A DNA stretch of 64,000 nt from Bolinopsis microptera (Eukaryota; Ctenophora; Tentaculata; Lobata; Bolinopsidae): positions 7,137,908 to 7,201,907 of the forward strand of contig NC_087082.1 of NCBI RefSeq assembly GCF_026151205.1, written 5' to 3'. Within the stretch, counting starts at the first letter, position 1. Each line of letters begins with the position of its first letter. Below the pieces are notes generated by a model that ran no database searches, was not told the origin of the DNA, and saw only the letters and a list, made by a program, of their open reading frames with translations. The translations under genes were made by a program, and so were the position numbers. This document shows, in pieces, positions 12,479 to 26,700 of the stretch.

Positions 12479-13178
12479 TGCAGTAAAACTGCTCTTATTT
12501 ATCACGGATATGGAGCTTCCTGCTTTTACCCTTCTTTCCTTCGACGCTGCTCAAGCGAGCTTGCATCCTTATAACCACTCCCAATACTACCCAGTGGGGT
12601 GTGGGTGCACTTGCAGCTTTTAAACATGAATAATTTCTCCCCCTTTTGAAGCTGTGAATCCACCTCGTGTAGCACCAATCAATATTATATATAAAGACAG
12701 TAACTTAATTTTTATGAATAGTGAATTTCAGTCGGTGCAGTATTTTCTGAATATTATATGAAATTTTAATTTATTTTCGCATGTTCCGCATATTTGTAGG
12801 GTACTGTGTCCTCACGTTAAATTCCCATTCATCGTATCTACTATCTTTAGCCATTTCTGTGCAGGTCGTGTCTACAAACACAATCTAGCAGTCAATGATC
12901 CGTAAATACTGGCGGGAATGCGGATGACCGGTCCATGAAACATGTCTATTTGCACTGATTTTAACCGTGACTAATTTGTCTATTTCTTTTTTATTTGAGC
13001 TGAGTTAAATGTATATTGTTGAATTTTCACAGCGTTTGAATTCTATCTGGGTCGATGATTTTAACGGAACTATTGGCCCAAACGTGTCCAGTATCAACAA
13101 CAGCTGAGCATGGCACCCAGTTTTCCTAATTGGAGCTGGCTGGCCAAGTTTAGCACCATGCCGAGCATTAGTCTACAT

Positions 13179-13444
13179 TTAAACTGGCGGTACTGCTGCT
13201 CCTTCATCAACTCCTTCGTCTGCAGTGTCTGCAGGGGTCTCCTCAACCGTGACCAGCTTTTTTCCTAACCTTGGTACTGGTAGTGCATGATGGAAGTTAT
13301 TGAAGTTGGATACAAATGTGTCATTATAAATTTCATTACTTTTTTTGGACACATACCGACTTTTCGCAGGTAAATCGCGGCAAAATCGCGATGGAAATGC
13401 TGGGATTGGTGGAACTGGGTGCTGACCACTAAGTGCTAATCGAA
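13179..13444 (-). pseudogene. Unidentified open frame without a start codon
   Basis: On the minus strand an open frame of about 87 codons runs from just after an in-frame TAA to a TAA at 13179-13181. It reads as ordinary protein: a Pro-rich start (SGQHPVPPIPAFPSRF), a basic stretch (RDLPAKSRYVSKKSNE) and an acidic end (VTVEETPADTADEGVDEG). There is no ATG near the beginning. It may be a terminal exon or the degraded end of a transposase; I cannot assign a family. Confidence 0.25.
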
Positions 13445-14539
13445 CAAAGAATTACCTGTCAAATGGTGGCTTGCCGGCTACTTGATGAAAATCGAAATAT
13501 ACATATCAAACATTACCTCCTCTTTTGGGTTGTTAGTCTCACAATTAACAGTCTCACCTGCACTCAGCACTACTGACTACTTCTCGCTCATTAGTTCGGT
13601 TGGAGTAACAGGGTACTTATCTTGATTCTTGGGCGGAATTATAGCTCTTAGCTCCTCGAATACAAGATGCTAATTGTAATAGTATCACACCGTACTTTAC
13701 CATAGGTGGCAATGGTAATGACACTTGTATAGATCGAGTTGTACAAAGAGTTACTCCTCCTTGGAAGGGGTGAGGCTGAAGACACGCCAAATTATATTGA
13801 AAGCGGTGTCTCTTAAGCTCTTAGAACGGTTCTCGATATTTGTTTCCCAATGGTATAGGTATATCGAGAAATGAATTATCACTTGGAGTTTATGATACTG
13901 GCTTATGAAGTCCGTGGTGTTTGAATCATTTTACGTCTCTCAGCCAACATCTGAATTCCAAATAATGTTTGACCATGAAGGTTAAAATTTGTAAGTTCCT
14001 AAATCGATTTTAACAAAAATGCAGGATGCTACAATTGAAGCTGCTATTGCTACTGCAGTAATACATTGCAAATTTGAAACATTGTCTACAGATTTAAACA
14101 CTGTTTGTACCTAAAACTGATGAGCACCGATGACCGAGTGGTAATTTTTTATAGTTCTTGCTTAAAAGCTGGTCAATAGATAGCAAACAGCTTTAGCTCT
14201 TTTTTCCGATAAACACAAGAGAAAGATTGTGTCGATATCAATGATTTCATCAATGGACCTAGTTGATATCAGAATCTCACTACCCTTTGTTTATCATCCC
14301 TATGCAAATGTTGCCATTATATTCCCACTTATCTTATCTACTTAGTGCGTGATATTTATCTAATCTTATCTCCTATCCTGATGTCTCTGTCAATACAGTA
14401 TGCCACCCTTCCTCCCCACTTATCCATGCCTTCGTCACATGACCGGTTTATTTGTTTCCAAACACAGATCCTACTCGCACGCGACCGTACCGTCTCATCA
14501 TGCATTGATTGTTTTGGGGACAGGAGCGCGCCCCGTATC

Positions 14540-14594
14540 ACGTGCACTTCACGTGTCACCATAGCAACGTCACGTGATCAGTCGCCCACGTGAT
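14540..14594 (+). promoter_or_regulatory. Proximal TFAP2 control region: four CACGTG sites and an X-box
   Basis: Within 55 bases lie four CACGTG palindromes and one GTCACCATAGCAAC X-box (14555-14568). They sit about 160-210 bases before the TFAP2 start codon in a locally GC-rich stretch. The families known to bind these sequences are USF/MYC/TFE bHLH-zip factors and RFX factors. The spacing and order resemble 11790-11829. Confidence 0.5.
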
Positions 14595-14751
14595 CAGGTC
14601 ACGCGCCGTGACGTAGCAACATCTGCGAGAGGCTGGAGGAAGAGAGAGCGCCGGTAATATCTCCCATCACAGCACACTCATAGCATTTCCCGGTTGACAA
14701 TCTCTACTTCGTATCTCTTGTACACTTCGTTTTTATCAGTTTATTATCAGT

Positions 14752-17700
14752 ATGTCAGCGACCATTTCCCCATTTCTGAATGTTCCGGTTGGTCACAGTG
14801 AGATAAAAAGGAGGTTTTCAGAGGATGAGCCTCAGGCTAGGAAAAGACAGAAGCTGGATCCACCTGCCACTACTGCCAATAATCAAGTATGTCCTCATCT
14901 CTCTCTGATTGTTTCTCTAATAACAAATGATTCCCTTCATCACGATAGCTTTGTTTAGGTTTCACTTGCTGATTACTGGTACACAGTTCATTGTCTTGTT
15001 TTTGATCTGTGTCTACAATTTGTTGTAGCATGTGAAAACTATGATATAAGCCTCTGACAATCATTTGCCCACTTTATCACACCCAAATATCACTCTCTCA
15101 ACGTTTCCATGTTCATACCACATGCATGTTAATTCACTCAACATATCTTTGAATACTACTGTAGTGCTTCAGCCCTATATCTTACATCAGCCACCATTTT
15201 TGGCTCTCAAATTCCTTTTTAAGCCTTGTAACGACACAGTCCGTTACTATTTGCTATAACCTAACAAGTAGCCATGTCATTACTGTTCAGTCTCTCCGTC
15301 TACAAATCATTCATGATGTGATCAGGGTAAAACCACACCATTTCCAGAACATTTTCACCTTGGAAGTGGGTGTCAGTTTCTGAAATTAGATCACTAAGAT
15401 ACCAAATACAGGGCACATACGTTTCTCACATACCTTGTGAATATAGTTTACCGCCGTTTTCCTACTTGTGGATATGTAACCCGATCATTTCAGGTTGTAA
15501 GTTTTTCTCTATATCAAATTTAACATTTACATTTTAAGATATCTTATTTGTATGACCATAATTTTCCATCGCTCAATATCAGATTTCTGTTTTTCTGAAA
15601 GTTTTTAATATCGGAGGATGGAGCAGAATTTCAAAATTCGTAAGGCGGGAAAAGGTTTACTACTCTGAGGGAAAACCCAGTGTGGATACTAAAGCCTCTA
15701 TATTCTTAACATTACATCACTCTGATCACGCCCTTTTTAAATTAGTGCAATTTAATTCGCTCTTTTCATTAACTCCTATCATTATTTGTGGTACCAAGGA
15801 TATGGTTACCACAAATACTGCTGTATATATATACCCAAATCAGCCTTTTAAAAGATACCGAACTACGGGAACTACGGGGATCAATCAGTGAACGATTTCA
15901 TGCATAAATTCAGGACTGTAAATTCAGTGCAAATCTACAGTTTCTAAATTTCTAAAGAACAAGACAGCGAAACGTGGCCTTGAGGCTCTCGTACTGAACA
16001 TTTCATTTTAACACTTTTTAAAGAATTATTTCCGTTTTAAACACCCTGAGCTCCTGTTTTTGGTAATATTTTGTTTTTGATAATATTTTGTACAGGTGTT
16101 GTTTCCACGGTAACTCTCTCGTTGCTAGGCAACAGAGGGTGGAGCAGTAAAACACGGCTGCTAAACATTTTGTTATTATTATATCAGCTTGACCAGGTTC
16201 ACCACTCTTAACATGTTGACTTGAGGTTAACTAATATATCCTCGCATCTTGAGAGCTGACATAAAACCCTGCAAATAGAGACCGTAGTCTAGTCTCAAAG
16301 TAAGCTTCCAAACAAGTCATATAACCCTACAAGACTACAAGACTATAGTCTGGTCTCTGGGTCTCTATCCAGCCGGTCTCTCTTATTAATGAGAGGGGCA
16401 GTCTTTGTGCTGTGTGTCCTGTGTAATGAGCTATCCAGAGATCAGGCTCCCTGTTTAGGAGCCCTAACATACCCGCTCACTATATCTGTTTAGCGGTATA
16501 TTATATTGCATACTGCTTCCTCATTAATTTGAATTATTTGAGAGGTGTTTATGATAATTTAGAACTAGTGAGACTAGTGTTATAGTGCCAGGATTCTGGC
16601 CCGACAGTCAGGCTAAACCCCGGCTAAACACTACAAACAGTGTCTCCTGAAATTAGGACCCGATAGTCTCCTGATGATGTGTATTACAGTTTGTAGTGTT
16701 TAGCCGGGTACACCGTATTACAGTGCAACATGTTACCCGAGACTGGGATCTGAAAACCCTGCTTGTTCCTCTATTTAGGGCTGAGACAACACAGGACCAT
16801 ACACTTTCACCGTATTCAGCTGGTTTAATTGGCTTGTTCACTGCACGTGGTACAAATACGGGACTCTGATTGGTTGGTTACTGTCACGTGGGTCAGGTCC
16901 TGTATCGTGATTGGTCTGGTTGTATGAGCCGGCGAGTCGATGAGCGTTTACCTGTGACAAAGTGGCTGTCTGTCGTCATGGCAACGGTTGACAGTGATTT
17001 AGAAGGTTTAGTGTCAGTTTGGGATGGTTAATGGTTATTCAAATGAGATCACGTATAATTCTCAGGGCCAGTTTTGCCGGTCACATATCCCCCAAAAATC
17101 GTGGCATTTCCTTCTCTTTACCAATAGTATCATTAGCTGGGAGCTCCACAAAGGACAACATAGGTCAATCTCCATGAGCGACTCCCACGACTTAAGGTTT
17201 AATTTAGGTCTAAAGAGATTAATTTCAATAGCCCTTTATCTGAGAAATATTATTGAGCTAGGCTGCATTAATTTCATTAAAATTAGCCTGTCTTACGGTA
17301 GTAATATAACAAAAGAAGTTGGTGTCCCATTTCCAGGAGAAACATTATCAAAATTGGCTGCATTAGTTTTATTACAATCATCTTGTCTTAAATTAATTCA
17401 GCAAAGGTAGTTGGTTTACCATTTCCAGTACCGCCGACATACTACACTCTCTTATTTTTCTACCACAAAACCTAATTAGAAACTTAATGTTTTAATTTTT
17501 CAACACTACCCCATTATAGGACAATAAGCTTTCATTCCCTCAAGATTGTCTCCATTAGCAATATCACACCTAAGTTTTAGGAGCACATCTTTTACACCAA
17601 TCTAATCACAGCATGATTCATGAGAACTTCCTATGTCACCCTGTCAACTACTACAAATTAAATCTCAAGCAAACATTGGGTTTCTAAAATCAGATTAGAA

Positions 17701-20700
17701 AACATTTACAACTGAGTAGAAAGCATTTATTTTAGACAGACTCTGAGTCTTGGTAAGTCCCTGATTGCCGGATTGCAAGTACCTCTTTAGTGAGTTTTTA
17801 AGGCATGCTCCCAACATGGTGCCCTGATGCTTAACTGTGGTAAGAGGTTGTCTAAACCCTCTCCTTGCTACCACTAATATTACCACTTAGACCCCCACTA
17901 AGTTGTATGTGCCCTGATAATATCGGTATCTCAGTTCCCACATCTTATAACATGCTTAACAGCCGGACAGATTGGGAAACTTGAAAAGCTTGGGAGCTTG
18001 CGTGACTGGGAGCTAAACCATGTATTAATAAGGTCAGGTTATCATTATTATGTCACGGTCCTCAGAGTGATGAGTACACGGCAACACTTTGACAAATCGG
18101 TTAATAATATTAATTTTTATAAGAGGTTTAGAGATTAGTCTCAGCTCTACCCAGCACGCTGGACTATAATCTAAATGTAATGAAATCTGGTTCCCAGCTG
18201 AACAGTGAACAATTATATGGATACATTACTTGGTGTGATTTCTCTCTTGTTGTTTGTCGTGACTCTCACTAGATTCAACATTATTTCCTGTTTTCGCGAT
18301 CAAAATTGTGGTTGAAATGACAGTTATTCTGGTGTTCTGGACACTGGTAAAAATAACGCCATATTTCCAGTCCCTAATATTATATCTGACGGCTATATCC
18401 TCTTTTGCCGCCAATCCTCCTCCCTATTAACAATCTCATTAAACTATTTTACATATATTTAACTCAATAATGACATATCTCCACTGTTCAGAGGATCCTA
18501 ATGCGATAAAATTGTAAGTTAAGAAAGACGCGCTGTCTGCCTTTACCGTACTAAAACTGGGCGTCCGAATAATTAACCGCCCGGTTTAGCGGTTTATCAA
18601 GCCGGAAATGACGGAAAATAAGACTGGAGTACAGATAGCTGGGTGTTAATGGTAGTGGGTCGTATAATGTTGTCAGGGGTCATTACTGTACATTAAATCA
18701 TTAAGTGGTTGACTGCTAGGTAGTTTTTGTTCTCTATCACATTACCTCTTTTCAGCTCATGATTTATTCAAAAACTTTTGATTGTTCCACTTTCCATTAA
18801 GGTAAATTGCTTGGTCCCTATTTGCCACTCCTCTGAAATACTTTAAGAGGACCAGCAGGTTTTCTTCATACTTTGTGGAGGGGACAGTAAAGAGAGAACA
18901 GCTTGTAAAGCAGCTATTATCTGTGAAAATCAGTAATACAATCACGCCCTTCGCGTTAGCGTGCTGAGCTAGTAAAAATGGAAACATTGTATTTATCTAG
19001 AGGTTACAATACTTAGTTCATACCGGACCGACTGTTCAATTGTGGGTACCAATTTTCTTTCCTCGTACTTCTCCTCCGCCAATCAGAGCACCGTATTTCA
19101 CCGCACCTGATCCTCCTCCACCAATCGGCTTGCAGTAATCCCTGGCACGTGACCGCACTTTTAGAGGAGTCTACGCAAAGAGGGCATGGTCGACCAAATC
19201 TATTCAGGGTGAGGAATAAAGTGAATTAGATAGTCTCAGTACGGGTATGAGCGAAGCAATGTAGATGCCACCTTGCCCGGCCGCTACTAGGAGTGAGGCG
19301 CGTGCCTGATGCCCCCTGTTCTGGCCGGTAGCAGAGGTCCTCTCATCAGCTCCCTCTCCCCCAACACACGACTCCAACCCTCAGGGCTGCTCGCTCGTGC
19401 CCTTAATTAGTCTTAGGACACCGTAATAATCCCCTGAACTTGAGATAAAGTATCATTCGATTATTAGTCTGGTCTTGTGGCATTACATTGCGAACTCGAC
19501 CAAGCTATAGTTTTATAGCATCGCGGTAATTTTTTAATGCAATCACAAATAATTTTGAGGAGACTGTGCTCAACAATTTCAGTTCATCCGGGGTTTGATT
19601 CGGGGATCATAATTCTAGGGAACATAAATATATTGCACATTTTATTATAGATGAAGAGAGGATACGGTGACAGGTCCTACATATGACTCGTAGCTGGATT
19701 TGACGTACTGCAGGCTGGAGTCCCGACTTATTGGCCCGACTGTGTGTGACCCAGGGAGAAGGACACATATCTCACATACCTTACTGAGAGGAATTTGGTA
19801 AAACCAACTTCAGCAATACCAGACCAGATCAACTTGTTTATCTTTCTTGTCAATTCAAATCGTGTGAGTCCTACTCAAGACCTCAAGATTGTAGTGATGA
19901 TAAGTGGAGGTAGACGGCAGAACAAAAACGGAACTCTGCCTTCGTCCCAAATTCCATGAGATAACTTCTCACTTTAGTGTCCAAGTCTATCTTGATAACT
20001 AATACTAATAGTCTTTAGGTACCACCCGTATTCACAATCAAAATTAAGTCAGGTCATTTTCCAATCGGAGATTGGGGACGGGTTGTATAACCAACCACCA
20101 ACCAGTCTATCTTGAGTGCTGGGAGACTTGCCAGCCATTCTACCCCCAGTATTGAGGCATTATTTACTAGTGTCAGTCGCTGCCGGTCAGTGTACAATTT
20201 CAATAACCTTACGTGTCAATTAGGGGGTAGGTATATGCGAGTATCCCCCTCAAGGCCTTCTAGCGACTCATCCTATTAGTCATCCTGCATGCCTCGTCGG
20301 GCACGTGCCTCAATCACGTGACGTCATCACCCAACTCTCGTTACCAAAGTCTGAGGGTTTTGTTCTGCAGACGACCAGTCACCTGACTCTATCTCACCTC
20401 AAATATTTTCTGATGTTCACTGACCTCGACTGACTTATCAGTCTAACCGGTCACTCGAAAGACTTGGAGTCTTATGTAGGGTTTCAGTTCTGATTAGAAA
20501 AAGAAACAAACTAACAGCTGTCTGTTAACCACCACAGAGATATCCCCCTTGATACATGCTTGACTGGAAACGAAGCCTTGTTACGAGAGTATCTATTGAA
20601 CTATGTCAGATCATGTTATAGGGCCTCACACTCCTCGTTGAGGAAGCATGAAATGGTTGTAAAATGTAAAATGTAAAAACTGTTATGTAGCGTAGTTGAC

Positions 20701-23700
20701 CCTGAGGTGTGCGTGTTGTAGGTGAGGGAGGCAGGACGGTGCCGCAGACTGACACGACCCCTCCGCAAGCAACTCACCTCGTATTAACCTGATGACCATA
20801 CGTGCAGCTGATTAGATTGTACAAGCATAAGGTTCTTCAGGCTTTTAAACATTTTCAATCAGTTGTAAGTCTGGTCACGTGAGCTGCTCCGTGGTAGCTG
20901 GAATGATACCTGTGTTTTATACTTGTCTGGGCGAGATGTAGGGCGTTAGATTGAGGTTTTCTTTTCTTGTCAAGGAGGGGCCCAAACCTGTCAATCTCCG
21001 ACAAGTTAAACATGCCTACTTCTTGCTACATACAATATGGAGTGTTTACTACTAATGTGTGTAAATGTGACTAATCTTTTAACGATCCACCGGCGGTTAC
21101 TTTTTCATGTCGACGATTAAACCCCAAAAACTATTAACAAAATTGTAATAGTGGACGTGTGAAAAGTTGTAACTTCTGTTCGGTAGACAGAGGACCTGAT
21201 GTAAGTAGCTACATAGCGCCGCCAGTATAGTCCTAATGCCACTCCAAATTTGCAAATAAACAGAGGCTAATTTTCCACTTTTGATAATTATTTTTGGTTT
21301 AAATCTGTACATATTCTCTTGTAACACTCATGTTCCTTTATCCATCGCACCGTCCCATCCCTGAAGTCGGACACTGTTCTATGTGATAAATTTCACACGG
21401 TCTCCTCATCCTACTCCTTCAGATTACTCTTCAGGAAAACAAGTACCGATTATGTGGGTGTTAGGGACGGGGCGGGATTGTAAGTATTTACCTAAAGTAA
21501 CCTAAAGTAAGTAGTTATAGAGCTGTTAGATGTGAAGTGCTCTTTTACACCAGGAAGTTGAGCTGTTGAACTGTCTGGATTATATGTGTAGGGAGCTGGC
21601 GGATTACTGATTTGTCAACTTGTCAGTTTATTCTCTCCGAAGGTGGTATACTAAAACACTTTCATGTGGTTATCGGCTGCTTACTATTTCATCTAATGTG
21701 GTGTTTCAAATGACCGACAGTATTAGTAATGCTAAGACTGATCCTGACAGCAAAAGATCTGCAAACAAGTTTCAAGAAGCTATGCTGAGATCTCAGGAAA
21801 GCATAATCGCATGAGGGAAATTCAAGAATTTGTTTAGATGAAACATGACATCAGCCAGGAAAAGAAGGGATCAGTGGTAAAATACGAGAGTGTGGTGGTA
21901 ACAATGACTAATAGATATCATGGTTATTTTGGAGTACAATGGTGCCATGCTGTTCATCAGTTTTCCTGTTTGTCTGTTTCCTTTATGTACTTACTTCTTA
22001 AATCTTAGCAATGCGTCATAGTAACTGAGGAGTAAGAAAAGAGCATTGGTTCTTCCCGCCATTTCGACAACTGGTCTTCCCGCCATTTTGTACCCTTTAT
22101 TAATCTGCACTATTCCAGTGTCCATTAACCCAGCAAATCACTAATCACCGTTGAACTATGTGCATGTGGGCATCTGTTTTTGAAAATCCCGCGCACAATT
22201 ATCATATTAATGATAGAGAAAAGTAGAGAGAGCACTTACTTTGCACTCACCACCATGACCACCCCCTTAGGGCATAAAACCACGTGACTTCAGTCCTCAA
22301 TTTTGATTGGTTTAGTGATCCACGTGTTCAGGATCCAGTCAAGTGATTGGGGGGCAATCAATGATCTGGATCCTACAGTAGCACGACTGTAGTCAGCATA
22401 CACCTGTAAAAGATAGATAGCAGAACGAACCGAGTCGGGGAAGGCCAGGGATGCTAAATTACTTACTGAGCATTCCGAGGGGCACGTGCGCGCGCAGCAC
22501 CCCTCAGGAGCTGCCCACGTGACAATGAGTGTATCACGTGTTCAACCCTTCTTGGCTGTGATTGGATGTGACGTCACTACTGGCGGTGCGCCAGGTTAAT
22601 GCTACAATATTACCCCGTCGCTCTCGCTGTAAAAATTACCAATCTAAATTAGTGGACTTCTCTTCTTGTCCACGTGCTCGTTAAAATCTTGTATGTCAAC
22701 TGATGAAATCAGTAATTATGAAGGAGTAAGCAGTGGTAGCCAGCCGTAAAACAATGCAATCTCGCCCTTCAAAAACAAATGGTCCTCTACACGTGGTCAG
22801 AGGAGCCAATCACCATGGAGACATTCCGTCACGTGACTGCACCACAATACCTATCATTCTTTTTTGGCTGACTGGTCATTCGCCTGAAGTGATTCCCCTA
22901 ATCTATTCTTTCACCTCAAATCAATAGGGTAGATTAACCCTGGTCCCATGGGAACCAACTTCAAAACGAGTGCTATTATCTGTTAATTATGCAGGAGTAT
23001 AAAGATTCTAATTTCAATATGGAAATGAGGAAATTTGAATGTCTTTTCTCTTGGCGACTCCTAGTAGTCCTAGTATTGTATCATAGTACTAAACCACATA
23101 CAAATTGTGGCACTAAATCATACTCCACACATGTACTGGATGTTTCTGTCTGTTCACTGTTTTCTCGTTGTATTCAACTCTCATGTAACAATGAAGTAAC
23201 CATAACTTTTCTTCAGGTTGATGATTGGGTAAACAGAAATATTGAGGATCTCCCGAAAGTGTTCGAGTCAAACAGTCCCGTCAAGAAACCGTGGGGAGAT
23301 GTTGATCAGGTGAGATTATTATGTTAAAGAGGCTGTAGCCTAGAAGTTGAGACTTTTTGCTCTACAATTGGTAATCAGACGAGGGGCAGCTTATACCCTG
23401 CAATTCACACACACACACACGACACATAAATCCGGTGACAACAGACATGGCCCGCAAAATAAACTACACAAAATGTAAAATCACATTATATCCCCGAACC
23501 CTGATATCTTACCTTTACCACGATCCACACGATCGTTTGCTTTTACCTGCACTTGTGTGTTGTTCTCACGTTTACCTTGTTGTCATCCCAGGCTAAAGCT
23601 ATAGACTCGATCAAACGAGCGTTGGTTCAGATCACGACAAGCTACAAGAAAGAAAACCAAGAGCAGGTTCCTGTTAGTTGCAGTGAGGTTACAGATACTA

Positions 23701-26700
23701 GTTCTACCATCAAAAGTCGGGGAATTCTCACTACTCAACAACCAAGATATGAAAACTTAGTAAGTATAATGTTTACGTGTAAAAAGTTTTGTTAATATAC
23801 ACTTGTAAGTACACGGGTAAATACTCTTTTTCCGACAGTATTATACTCTTTGATACCTAACAGCCACATTTCTGCAAATCTGCATGCGCCCTCTATTTCT
23901 GTTCTTATGAAGATGAGGTACTGTGTTACAAACATTGAGCGCCCTCTATTATAATATTTGTGTTTCACTGATTTGTAAACTGAAGACGTAAATGGGTATT
24001 AGGTAGGTAACATTGAGTGTTCATGATCGGTAAATCTTTTATTTCGGTCGGTTTGAATATTGAATATTCTGCTGTCCCGAGGCCGCCACATATTATTATT
24101 AGCAAGAATCACTTCGTGCCTGATTATAACACGCATCGGTCACGACCTGACTTTTGGCACGAGCTGGCCATTACAAATCGCTGGTGGTCACTATAGTAAG
24201 AATACTGATTAAACAAATTTCAAATAACTCAGCGCAGCTTGTTGTTGTTGGGCTTTTTGTCAACTTGTGAACTTGTAGAACTTCCCCTGTCAGGTGTCCG
24301 ATGTTAGGTCACCAATCTGGTTAGAACTGCGGGCATCTAATTAGTATCCCGATAAATTAGATTTGAAACGGATAGTGTTATTTTAGTATCTGACATGGCC
24401 AGGCATGTTTGGGGGTTTTAAAGCACGCTTTGTTTTAAAATGTGCTTTGAAGCCTCCGTGAACCATGCCAAATGAAGAATGTCAACAAATATGTAAACTG
24501 TAAACTGTACAGATTCTGATTTGTCATTTGAGTGATGAAAATGTTCACCAGTATTACAGCCATTTGTGATGGAGCAAAGACTCTAGAAACTTCCCCCACT
24601 CTATAAAAACTAACAATTTGATATTTTCTCAGGGAGCAGCACCTGCCAGTCACTCGCAGATTCTACCACCGCACTCGCAGGCCGTCGCCTCGCACTCGCA
24701 AAGTTTGCCACATCAACAGGGTCCCGTTATGAAGGACGTTTTTTACGGTGGTCAGGAGAATGTTGAGACTAGTACCCAGTACACGAGCTGCTACACACCC
24801 TATCGTGAGTCCTTGTTGGTGAAATACCAATATCTTGCTCATCATTAGTTTTAGATCCATCAGTATTTTACTGAGTATGTGAAATTGTGACAGGCAAGTC
24901 AAGGCAAAAGACTTGCTCGCTGCACTTTTATGATTTATTACCTATATTTAGAGCCTCTAATTAAACTTGGAATAATCCAGCCAAATACCGTGCTCTTCTA
25001 ACAGATCTTCTCCCCCAGCCTCAGTACCGACCGATCACCCTGTAGTATTCAAGCCAGAGAAGCAGCAGCAGCAGCCACAACAGCAGCCAGGTCCCCAGAC
25101 ACTGGCGGGACAGTACCACTACTTCCCCGAGGTTTCACCTTCTCGTCCCGAGCAGCCGTACCCCTCGCCCCCACGGACCGACACGGACATGATGTACTCC
25201 AGTTTGAGCTACAGTAACCTGGTACCGGGCTGGCCTCAACCTGCTCCAGTACGACAACACTACACCTCTCCTGAACAAGGACTCAACTGGAACGATCATG
25301 CTGCTGTCGCCGTAAGAATTATTCTTACTTCCTTTTTCTGAACTATTGGGTCATGATCATATTTGAGCTTTAACCACTGCACTGCAACAAAAATCACCAA
25401 TTTCCCCAAAATTACACCATTATTTACCTAAATATCTGCGTATCTAACCCGACTCTTTACACAGGACTGCATGTCACCTACAAACCAAGTGTACATCTCA
25501 ACCCCCAACTCTCCTGACGTACCCCTCACCCCTCCCGATGAACCTGACTCTAAACCCAAGACTCTCGGCAGTCTCTCCGATTATAGCCTCCAGGTATGTT
25601 GTTGTTTTTCATTAATTCCAAAAAAATGTCGTTATTTTCTTTGCCTCGTCGTCGTCTTATTTACCAAACTTTTCTCAACTTGGTGAAATTATGTTTTAGC
25701 AATTTAAGCAGTCTGCACTTCGTAAAACGCTTCATACCAAATGTTTAACCAATACTCCCCCAGAACCTGAGCGATTTAAGCAAGGATATGAGCGACATGT
25801 CACCTCATGGTAGTGGTAAAGCATGTCACCCAATGGAGGTGTTCTGCACCGTGCCAGGCCGACTATCCCTCCTCTCCGGTGCTAGCAAGTACAATGTTAC
25901 TATTGGGGAAGTACAGAGGAGACTCACCTACCCGGAGTCCCTTAACGTCAGCTTATTGGGTGGAGTTCTCAGAAGGTATTATATTAGTTGACATTTTGTT
26001 GTTTTGTTAATTGCTTTTGTCTCTGCTGCTCTGTTTGCATTTTTAACAACTTTAAACTCGACTTTTTCTGACCAAAAATATCCTTCCAGGGCTAAAGCTA
26101 AAAATGGAAACCATGCCTTGAGATCCCAACTTGAAGAAAGAAATATAACCATTCCTACTGGCCGACGAAAAGCAGCCTCCGTTTCTCTTTTTACCAGTCT
26201 CCTTGAAGGTAGGCATCTTGACAAATAACTGGAAGTTTTTATCAGTGTATTTGTTGACATTTTGCGTAAATATTTCCAAACTCTTTTGATAAACCGGGCC
26301 CATATCCAGCCGTGTATATTCCCTCTCTCGTCTTTAATGTATCTGATATATTTGATAAAGTGTCCTGACCCATTGTCTCCGATAATTTAACAATATTTTT
26401 GCGCTGAACCCAACCGAGCATTGGCTATTCTGGGATCCCAACCTTCCGTACAGTAGCATTACTATTAAACTCGTCCTCACACGTGTTCATCATCCAACCT
26501 TATCAGTGGCCCTAAACCGATCACGTGACCTCGACCAGAGGCTCTTATTGGGTGTATTGTCAGGGGGCTGGCGTGCGCTGCGACCCCATTTAATGCAATC
26601 AAAAGTTCTATAAATCCAATTTACAATGAGCTACCAGTCTTAAGTAAACATTGGCGCGTGCCGAACGAATTAGGGCTACTTTACAAAAATATTCATGATA

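Noticed and set aside
17024-17410. 128-codon plus-strand open frame in TFAP2 intron 1
   Set aside because: No family resemblance, no domain pattern and no splice partners; consistent with chance in a long intron.
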